64,000 bases of DNA from Coleophoma eucalyptorum (taxonomy: Eukaryota > Ascomycota > Leotiomycetes > Helotiales > Dermateaceae). The notes beneath the pieces are model-generated. The model ran no database searches and was not told the DNA's origin. It saw only the letters and a list, made by a program, of their open reading frames with translations. The stretch's first letter is position 1; every line of letters begins with the position of its first letter. Positions 56,016 through 64,000 of the stretch are shown in pieces. The stretch is taken from positions 930,001-994,000 of the forward strand of contig JALRME010000004.1 in the NCBI GenBank assembly GCA_026120035.1, in the 5' to 3' direction. The translations under genes and the position numbers were made by a program.

Positions 56016-58877
56016 TTAAGCTTCCTTGATCGTCGAGAGTAGATCTGACATGTACAGATTCTAGGTATGGAATTAGTTTATGCAGGATTGGTAGCTGGTG
56101 GAAGAGGGGGCTTACTAAGCTCTTGTTGTGAGCAAATATCTCAAAGAGTTGCTTCTCCACAGGCTTGAAAAGTCGGTCGACCAAAGAGACCTTTTCATCA
56201 CTCTTCATAGCAACCTCCTCTGCTTCCGTCTTCGGTAGATTGCGAGCCAAGTTACGAAGGACGAGCACAGCGCTAAGAGGAATTCCAGCAGCATCGCTCC
56301 GTTCATCGACTGCAGTGTTCTGGAACAGAAATGTCTGTCGGGGCGCCGGGATGATGTAGGACGGCTTGATTCTCTTGGCTGGTGGTGGGCCGTAAGAATC
56401 CGCTGCTTCTTTCTTCTGGGGTAAATGAACTTTAATATGGCTAGCAATTTGTGAAAGCTTTGCCGCTGATGTTTCACGGTATCTCTGGCATTTTCCCCAC
56501 AAACACATGTAGTCCTGATTGTGGTTTTGGAATTTGCCATCGTCGAGTTGTGGAGCGTGGAGATGGTCTTTCAGAATGTGGTTGTACATTTGTTCCGCTG
56601 TCATGAAGAATTCCCCGCATTCAATCGTACTCAAGGGATGGTTTCTCCATAAACACTTGCTGTACTCCTCTCCATTCAGGTCAACAGGTACAAGGCGGAA
56701 ACGAATGCCTTTGATGATGAACTTCTGTACTGGACCAGCTTGGACCTGTGCAGTAGCCTTCTCGGCGAAAGTGGTGCTAACTCCCTTGATAAACTCTGCT
56801 GCTGGCAGGAGTGCTGCTCGTCCTTGCTCATGGACTGGCTGGGTGAATCTTTGTTGGTAGGCTTGCCAGAGCGCAATTTGTGTAATAGACTCGTCCTTAT
56901 CTTCCTCACAAAGACAACGAAGCCATTTCGAACTTCTTTCAGGCTCCTCGAGCCGGAGTAACTGTGCGAGAAGGTCTTTGGGTACAGGAGCAGGCTCTGC
57001 AGGTGCTGGCTTCTTCCAGTCTCGGCCAAGCGGGAATTCTTTTTCGGTAGTGCGAGCTCCATACAATAGTAGTCGAGTCAACTGGTTGACTAAAGACTCA
57101 ACTTGCAGCTCAGAAATCATAAAATCCACGTTATCGACAACCGCAGTGTATTGATACAGGAAGTCCAGACATGCGTGGACAAGGTCTTCGTCATATAGTA
57201 AAGTCCAATCGATGATATTTTGTACAGCTGCTGCTGGGACGCCTCGCAAGCTGTTGCTCTCTTCAAGATTCATCGATATCCTGCTAATGGCACGGAGTGC
57301 CGTTAGAATTGCCCCTCGATCAGGAGATTGTATCTGGCTGATCAAAGAATGATACAACGGATCATCCACCTCAAAGGACATATACTTGGTGAGCTGTTCC
57401 GCAATGTCTAATGCATAGTGCTTAAGCTCAACAGTCATGTCAAGCGTTGGCAGATTGAGAGCAATAGTGAGAAAATCCCGAAGCGGGTAAAGCTCAGAAA
57501 CATATTGAGCATTTTCTTCAAGCATGACCATATTTCGCAAGGTGAGACCAGCTTCATTTATCTGCAGTAGTCGATCTTGGAAGTCTGCGGCTTGCAAATT
57601 GTCATCAACTTCCTGCTGAGATAGCTTTGCAATCCTCTGCAAGATATCGGATGTCCCAGTCAAACCATCAATAGTCTGGTCTCCATGCGTGTCATCCTCC
57701 ATATAGGATATTTTCCATTCGACATCATAAAAGAGTGAGCTGACTTCTAGAAGTTTATCGATCAATGCTTCTGCAAGTCCAGGGAAGGATTCGAAGCGAT
57801 ACTTGTCACCCCGTTCCATAGAAATTTTGACAAGGTGGTGTAACGCGTAATCTTGCTCCGCAGGGATGTTCGACCTTAAGGCGAGCAAACAACGAATATA
57901 GATATTAGGCCCATCGAAACCATCTGACAGGGTTAGCTTAATTGCATCATTATATAATTTTACTACCTACTTCCAGGTAGCATCATGCCCTTGGTCGCGC
58001 CATATTTAGTCCCTGCGCCAGATTCTTTTTGAGCTTCCTGTCGGCGAGCAAACTCCGCAGGATTATTTCCAGGCGTTACAACAGGACGAAGTGGAAGGGG
58101 TATTTGCTGGCGTGGCTCGTAGTTAGAGACAGCCGCCGACATGTTTTCTGGATGTGACGAGGGGTTGTATGAGGTTGAAGCACCCCTCGGGGGCTGATGG
58201 GATGGCGTGTGTATGGAATGAGAAGAGTGTGCATTGTGGGAAGGTGCGGATGTATGGTGTTGCTGGGGTGTACGTCGGGCAGGGAGGGTATCTGGCTGAA
58301 AGAGAACTCGTTGGGGAGGAGCTTGTCGCAATCCCCTAGTAGCTCGACCACCTGAGGTTGGAGCATCTTCACTCGCATTACGATCTCGGACAGGTGTTCC
58401 ATCATCGCCAGATGCGTCCGAGGGATCGTTTCCGAGCCCGCCCGTATCTCTTCGACCTCTTGTATAGTTCTCCAAAGTCCTCGTCAGCAGCCCTGAGCCC
58501 TTCGCGGTTGTATCCTCCAAGATCTCCCGTGGGGGTGGCTCCTTGCCATGGATGGTCGAGATCTCATATGCTGCAAGATATTTGTAGTAGGCGGTCTTAA
58601 GACTGAACGCCAGCGCAGGTAGATTGTTTGCGCCGAGACTGAATTCTTGTCCTAGCTTCCTCCATGCGAGTTTCTCGTCGCTCACCTTGTCATATCCGCC
58701 GCGATCCACAACAATCTTGAATAGATGTAAGAGATCCACAAGTCTACTTCCAACCTTGGGCTGAGGATCGAAGTACGTTCCACGCTTCTCGTGGTAGGCT
58801 GTAAGTTTTGCGATGAAATCGTGGTATTCTGGCGTCGCATTGATCGACGACTCTGCTTCGCGCGGAGGGGGCGCCAT
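56016..58877 (-). CDS. RSC9: ARID-domain chromatin remodelling subunit, RSC9-like
   Basis: Three minus-strand exons (58877..57971, 57923..56116, 56060..56016) encode 919 residues; the 45-nt last exon adds the conserved end NLYMSDLLSTIKEA. Residues about 15-110 form the ARID DNA-binding domain (YHDFIAKLTAYHEKRGTYFD, LLHLFKIVVDRGGYDKVS). A disordered Ser/His/Pro-rich linker follows. Then come a helical repeat region (FDGPNIYIRCLLALRSNIPA, spliced across intron 1), an RFX-like segment (LLRLEEPERSSKWLRCL) and a C2H2-type finger (CGEFFMTAEQMYNHILKDHL). This is the Rsc9/BAF200 layout of the RSC or SWI/SNF nucleosome remodeller; it acts in the nucleus. Single-copy core gene. Confidence 0.9.
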
Positions 58878-59716
58878 TATGTTGATAGTTTTATCGCATA
58901 TGCCATGTGCTGACGACTCAATTGATCGTGGTTGCAGCTACCAGAACGCGACAATTGGGTTGAAATTATTCGATGGCGTCGGCGTAAGGTCGTGAGACGC
59001 GATTCTTCAGCCCTGCGTGTTGGCGACAGAGAGAACTACGCGGGATAACATTTATCCGACAGTAGCGCTAACATCCAACTCATGAAATATAACTTCTTCC
59101 TACAGACTTCTCAAGAAGATGAATTATTGTTTGTGAAAATGCTTCCATGTCAATTGTTATAGGCAAGAAAATAGCATCATTTTTAATAATTCAAGTTTGG
59201 GCAAAGCTTAATCCAACTGATTTGGAGACTTGGTAAGGTAGTCTACCAAAGGAGATCATCTGCTTGTGGAAGCAATGCAATTCAGTAATGCGTGTTTTCA
59301 TCCCGGTTACTGACTGGCCAAGGCCTTGGAGTTATTGAAGGCCCCTCCGAAGCGTCCAAGCCATGGATCTAACAAGCTGAGCTATTCTGAGAGCATTGTA
59401 CTCTTCAGGGTCAGAGGTCTGTCTCATGCTTTGTTTCTCATGCTCTATGTCTGATCACGCAATGTGGAGTATTTGCTGAAAAAATATAATGATATTTTTG
59501 ACTTTTCATAACCTACGCAGTATGCAGGAGCTACACGCTACCGTTGTTCTTTTACAACTGAATTCGTCGCTCAAACAAGGAGAGCCGATGAACAGATAAG
59601 CAATCTCCCTCACGTCCTGTGGAAATCTCTTTCGGAATCAGAACTGTGTGATTTCTTAGCAGCCATTGCAAAGCGGTATTTCAAGAAGAATATCCTTACC
59701 TTACCAGACCATACTA
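58878..59716. other. Intergenic upstream of RSC9
   Basis: About 840 bp. It holds the RSC9 promoter side and the 3' flank of the 185-residue gene. No open frame of interest. Confidence 0.45.
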
Positions 59717-60274
59717 TCACATAGACTGCAGACCTGATACTGTAACCACTTGCAACACCAGTTCACTTGTGCGTTCCTTCTCCATTTTCACTTTGCAATG
59801 TTGAAGAATCTCATTCGCTCGTTGCTCGCAAATAAAGTCGCTTTGGCAGATAGGGATAACAGTGTCTACAATCTGTCGAGGTCTCACGCTTGTGGGCTGT
59901 GGGCATTGGAAGACGGTGAGTCGTGCAAGCTTCTCGGCAGGTCGTTCGCAGCTTATACATGGCTTTGTGTTGTTGACCAAAAAAGCTGTGTACCTTTCGC
60001 CATATTCTGCCCGACGGCTAGCACATAGCCCGGCCACGGTATCTATGTCTTTTGAATCGGACATGATCTTGTCGTTGCATCTGACCATGAATGAGATCCG
60101 TCCATTATCTGCACGCTCGGCAAGTTTGACGTGATAAAATACGGGGAAAAGCTGCTGCTCGGGCTGCTTAGGAGTGATAGCTTGGGTTGGCGCTACCGTA
60201 TCCTCGTAGGGTCGGTGATGGTCACCAAGGATGCTGCCCTTTGAGCTTTGGCTTGGAGAAATATCAATATCCAT
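59717..60274 (-). CDS. Conserved hypothetical protein with CxxC
   Basis: Intronless 185-residue frame. It begins MDIDISPSQSSKGSILGDHH with a serine-rich, probably disordered start. FPVFYHVKLAERADNGRISF leads into a central mixed domain. NNTKPCISCERPAEKL carries a CxxC that, with later cysteines (FQCPQP, PICQSDFICEQ, ILQHCK), could bind zinc, perhaps a degenerate MYND-like arrangement. No membrane segment or signal peptide. I do not recognise the family and do not assign a function. Confidence 0.6.
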   Translation of the reverse strand: MDIDISPSQSSKGSILGDHHRPYEDTVAPTQAITPKQPEQQLFPVFYHVKLAERADNGRISFMVRCNDKIMSDSKDIDTVAGLCASRRAEYGERYTAFLVNNTKPCISCERPAEKLARLTVFQCPQPTSVRPRQIVDTVIPICQSDFICEQRANEILQHCKVKMEKERTSELVLQVVTVSGLQSM

Positions 60275-60875
60275 ATGAGCAAGGGGAAGGGTTTTCCTAC
60301 CAAGGACCCATTTTCTAATAATGAATTTGGGGGTACATGTATTGAACGAGAATACTCTTCTTCTATTTTGAAGCGAAGTATCAAGTCAAAGATCTTGAAA
60401 TTTCCACTTAGCCCACAGTAAGGCGCGAGATGGCAGCGTGCAACGGAAGACTTGGACTGACTGGCTTCCTGAAAGCATTCATATCAGTCTGTATGAGGGT
60501 TGGCTGTGAACCGTTCTTTCCATGTCACATTGCTCAAAATCGGCTTCGGTCTTACCCTTCTTCCGTCACTTCAGCTTCAATTGACTTCACGCAGACGCCA
60601 TGGCCTGATGTTTGTCTTATTGTGCCTAGTTCAGAACAAGCGCGGATCTTGGGAGCTCAGTCATCAATCGCGCCTTTCACTCACTTCTTACTTCCTTCAT
60701 TCTTTAATTCCATCCATTAACCTCTTCACCGGTCTTTCTACCGTATTCCATCGATCTAGAGCACCTTCTATTGACGTATATGTATTGGATTCGTATCTCG
60801 TTCCACCCTCATTGATAGATCACCAATTGAGTCCTTTGTATTTTTGAAAAGTTATCATTCCTAAGCTTTTCCATA
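60275..60875. promoter_or_regulatory. Divergent upstream region before REC114-like gene
   Basis: About 600 bp between divergent starts; the half next to 60876 is C/T-rich and leader-like. Frames at 60430-60847 are low-complexity and unrecognised. Confidence 0.4.
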
Positions 60876-63003
60876 ATGTTGTCACAGCTCTCTACCCAAA
60901 GTCTAGCCAGGCCGACCTTGAATTTTAAATTCGAGAAGATTTCTCATCACCAAGGTATCCGTGGTCTTCAGAGCTTCAAATGGGAGCATTTAGGTGCGCG
61001 AGATGACTATACTCTCATAACGCAGAATACACGAGTCAAAGATAATCAGGGCAACCTTGTGGTCCGCTATATTATGATGATTATTGTTGGTAATGACGTA
61101 CTGGTGAGCAGCCTCTACTTAGTATCGTTTATCCCATACTAACGCAAAACCTAGGAGTATCAAGATCTCCAAGACCTTGAGCTTATGATACTGCAACACG
61201 ATTCAACCACATCTAATCATAACCCTGTACAGGTTGTCCATGATGGATCTTCATTGGCCTTACGTTATTACAAGGGCGAAAATCTTGTAAGTAGTTTATC
61301 TTTTAGTCTATTAGTAATCTTGCTATCAAAGCTGGCCTTTTTGGTAGTTTCTTGCTTCATTTACTTGGACCTTGCTGAGTCATATTCTTCATGACACCTA
61401 GGAACGTCGCATACAAATGAAATTTCACGATGTATCTGAAGTCAACAGAATACTACAAGTATTCGAAACCCTCCACTTGCCTATTGAGCAAGGAACAAAG
61501 CCAAACCAGAAAATATCAGCACCTCCAAGCACACCTACCTCATATCAGCTTGCTAAACGAGAATCTCGGATTACGATTCCACCCCGTCCGACTTCTATAT
61601 CTAATAAGCCAATCTTACCTGTGAAGCAAGATTACAAGACAGCCACAAAATTCGCATCCTTTGGGATCCTCGAACAACGTCCATCCTCGAATCCTCTATA
61701 CCAAGCAGCGAGCGGAAGACTGGCGAGTTCTGACCATGCTTTGAGACCTCATTCCAGCTCCTCGTCAGTAACTTTGCAGGCTTGTTCATCTCGTACTCCA
61801 CTTCATACCCCACTGCCTTCAACTTCTAGTAAGCCGCTTCAAAAGTTGTATTCATCACAGCTCCATCGTACAATGAGCGCCGTTCCTACGTATCATATGA
61901 ATGACACTTTTATAACACAGCAGAATCCAAGCCACAACAACGGTTCGTGTTATCGCCCAATCACAGCTACTTCTTCGTTAGACGAACATAGCAATGATGG
62001 AGTGCAGCCAGTTTCTTTTTCCCCATTCTTTTTGCAGCATACAGATATGCGAGAGCTCGGTAGATCAGAAATAAGCCTGTCGACCCAGTCAGACAGGTCA
62101 GACATGCGCCACTTTCACTCAAGCCAGTTCGAGGTTGGTGTTTCGCAGAGGCCTACGTCACTCCCACTTGCCGTCGATAGCTATCAAAATGGCATCCAAA
62201 ATTCATGGATCCCTCCTAGACGAGTTCTTCCATTCCCTAAGCCGAGAGAGAAATGTACCACCGATCACCAAAACACCACTGGTGTTTCTCCACTACCCAA
62301 TATTACGTCTCCAAGCAAGACAGAGACTAAGGTTCCAGGAGCTGCTTCAAATAGTACGCCTAAAGCTGCAACAAAAGGCAAGGTTGCCAAGTACGCTGCT
62401 GCGCATAAGTCTTCGGCAACCTGTATGAATGATGTAGCCATTCAGGCCGACCCGGAAGATTTTAAAGCAACTGCAACATTCCTGCGAAACTATACTGCGT
62501 TACAGGATTCAGTTTCTCCGCTTGCTGGCAAAAGTGCTGCTACTTCCAACCAACAATTATCTGCTTCTGGTCTCCAAACTAAAGCTATCAGTTCAACAAA
62601 GCGGCCTGTAGATTCAACTACAAGGTCATCTACTACCAACATGAAACGCTCGAAGCATGTGGATAAATTCACACAGACGCAAACCCTTTCCGGCCGAGAT
62701 CATACATCAGGAGTATCACCAAAAAATGTATTTGGTCTCGCATCTGCTGATTCATCTAATGTATCGCGTGTAGCTTCGCCCTTGCCCAAATATTTAGATG
62801 ATATCGATAACTTTATAACGCGACATAAGAACCGTCTCACACCAAAGGACTTTTCACTGACGCCAAGATATTTTGAGCTGGACAAAGACTTGCGACAAGA
62901 CATTCTTGATGATTTTATTTGTGAAAACCTTGAGAACGAGGATTTTCTGGTATTATGTGAGGATACAGAACAAGCTTGGAGGAAGCTTGGCCTTGATCTC
63001 TAA
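60876..63003 (+). CDS. Probable REC114-like meiotic recombination protein
   Basis: Three exons (60876..61103, 61155..61286, 61402..63003), phase 0 throughout, encode 653 residues. The first 140 residues form a compact folded region spread over exons 1-3 (GIRGLQSFKWEHLGARDDYT, NLVVRYIMMIIVGNDVL, EYQDLQDLELMILQHD, GSSLALRYYKGENL). This resembles the N-terminal PH-like domain of Rec114/Rec7, which assists Spo11 in making meiotic breaks. A long Ser/Thr/Pro-rich disordered stretch follows. The acidic helical C-terminus (YLDDIDNFITRHKNRLTPKD, then ILDDFICENLENEDFLVLCE) would match the Rec114 dimerisation/Mei4-binding region. Assignment rests on remembered family layout, not a search. An extra 5' exon is possible. 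Confidence 0.55.
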
Positions 63004-64000
63004 GCCAGTACTCAACTTAGCAAGTACACACTCAAGGTGGCATTATCTCAAGTCTGCCTACCAGTGTAATTGTTACATTGTTTGGTGCTTCGCACTCCAT
63101 TTACCCACAGGCTTAGCTGATCTCACCCGCTTCGACATCATCGTATCAGTATAGCTTATATAACACTTTGGCTTTACTTTGCATGGTGATTGGTTTATAT
63201 CGTGGTGAGGTAGATAGGAGGTAGAAGTATTGAAAATACATAATTTTGCACCCAGCCTGTGGAAATGAATGTCAAGTAAATTGTCAAGTATAATAATAGG
63301 ACTTGAAAAAAACGCCAAAATAACCTTAAATGTTAGCAATATCTGGTAACACATCAGTGAGTAAGCCGCTCCGTTAGTAATTATAAAGGGGCTTAGTTTT
63401 GGAGTGTATTGCCAAACAGACTGGATATCATACCGACTATGACTACTCAGTTAGCATGAGAACTCAGGCGCTCGTTCGTGTCCATAGCTATAAAAGCCAG
63501 TGATGCAGGGCATATGGTACTTATTTATTCTTTTACTTGGTTCCTCGTCTCTTGTCCACTCCAGAATCTTCCCATCCCGGGTGCAACTTCGCTTTCCTAC
63601 AGAAACCTGACTGAAACACTCTCAACTACTCTTTTGTAAGTTTGTGCTGATATTGTCGGGTCAGTAAAAGCCACTGAGAAAATCGTCGCGACTTCGTTCA
63701 GCTACCTGTTTCATCGACAAGCAGTTGCACTCAAATACTTCTGCCGAAATAGTGCTTCGATTGCTATATTTTCCGATTATTATTTCCATCACCAGTGTAA
63801 GTGGTGCTATCGGTTCCTTCGTGCCTTTTCATGTATAGTTTGCCCAGAAGAGAGGCAAATCTCGACGTCGCTTAGTAGCGATATTGCGTAGTGTCAGGAT
63901 AAATTTCACAAGACCTTCTGCGAGCATAATTCACAGGATCTATGCAAGAGGACCTCTTTCATAGTTGAATAAGGTGTAGACCCGTTGAAACCGACTCTTG
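63004..64000. other. Right flank, leader-like sequence
   Basis: Nearly 1 kb without a supported gene. From about 63530 the plus strand is C/T-rich, with possible 5'-UTR intron borders (for example GTAAGTTTGTGCTG near 63636), suggesting that a gene begins beyond the window. Confidence 0.4.

Noticed and set aside
1..64000. Secondary-metabolite gene cluster
   Set aside because: The P450, SDR, NmrA-like, GST and type III PKS genes are spread over 55 kb and separated by core genes and relics, so there is no compact cluster.
1..64000. CRISPR array, phage or plasmid features
   Set aside because: Intron-rich genes and fungal families throughout; no regularly spaced repeats other than the tRNA array.

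Overview
The window is nuclear DNA of a filamentous ascomycete (Pezizomycotina, possibly Leotiomycetes; the class is inference). Genes are interrupted by short introns of about 45-100 nt with GT...AG borders. The core genes BUD22 and RSC9 and a probable REC114 sit beside typical fungal accessory families: HET proteins, Zn2Cys6 regulators, NmrA-like and P450 enzymes, and a PTH11-like 7TM protein. Transposon relics carry many TAG/TAA stops where Trp or Gln is expected, which is the footprint of repeat-induced point mutation (RIP). All exon joins were built by hand and checked for reading frame; none has transcript support here.

Layout. 1-9.2 kb: 5'-truncated P450, alpha/beta hydrolase, NCS1 permease, BUD22, short-chain dehydrogenase and a 73-residue conserved protein. 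9.2-13.9 kb: gene-poor, with a Tc1/mariner relic and an NLR-like fragment. 13.9-20.7 kb: a HET gene with an unusual membrane-spanning N-terminus, a small one-pass membrane protein, a Gfd2-like exonuclease-fold gene, and a decayed Fot1/pogo element with 46-bp terminal inverted repeats and a TA target duplication. 21-30 kb: divergent GST/Zn2Cys6 pair, a second regulator divergent from an NmrA-like reductase, and a glyoxalase-fold protein. 30-36.5 kb: decayed accessory block with two broken HET genes, a broken amino-acid permease, and a tandem array of intron-containing tRNA-Gly(GCC) genes.

37-43.5 kb is the most interesting part. A heme oxygenase with a C-terminal membrane anchor is divergent from a fungal phytochrome, so the enzyme that makes biliverdin and the photoreceptor that binds it are neighbours. 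The phytochrome keeps its chromophore cysteine and receiver aspartate, but the DNA between its PHY and ATPase regions is too short to encode the histidine phosphoacceptor helices.

43.5-50.2 kb: two small secreted proteins (one with a Kex2-type KR site, one with 12 cysteines), a Nudix hydrolase and the 7TM protein. 51.5-64 kb: a possible relic ORF, a small membrane protein, a type III polyketide synthase, the RSC9-like remodeller subunit, an unknown 185-residue protein and the REC114-like protein. Nothing indicates a bacterial, plasmid or viral origin, and no CRISPR array is present.
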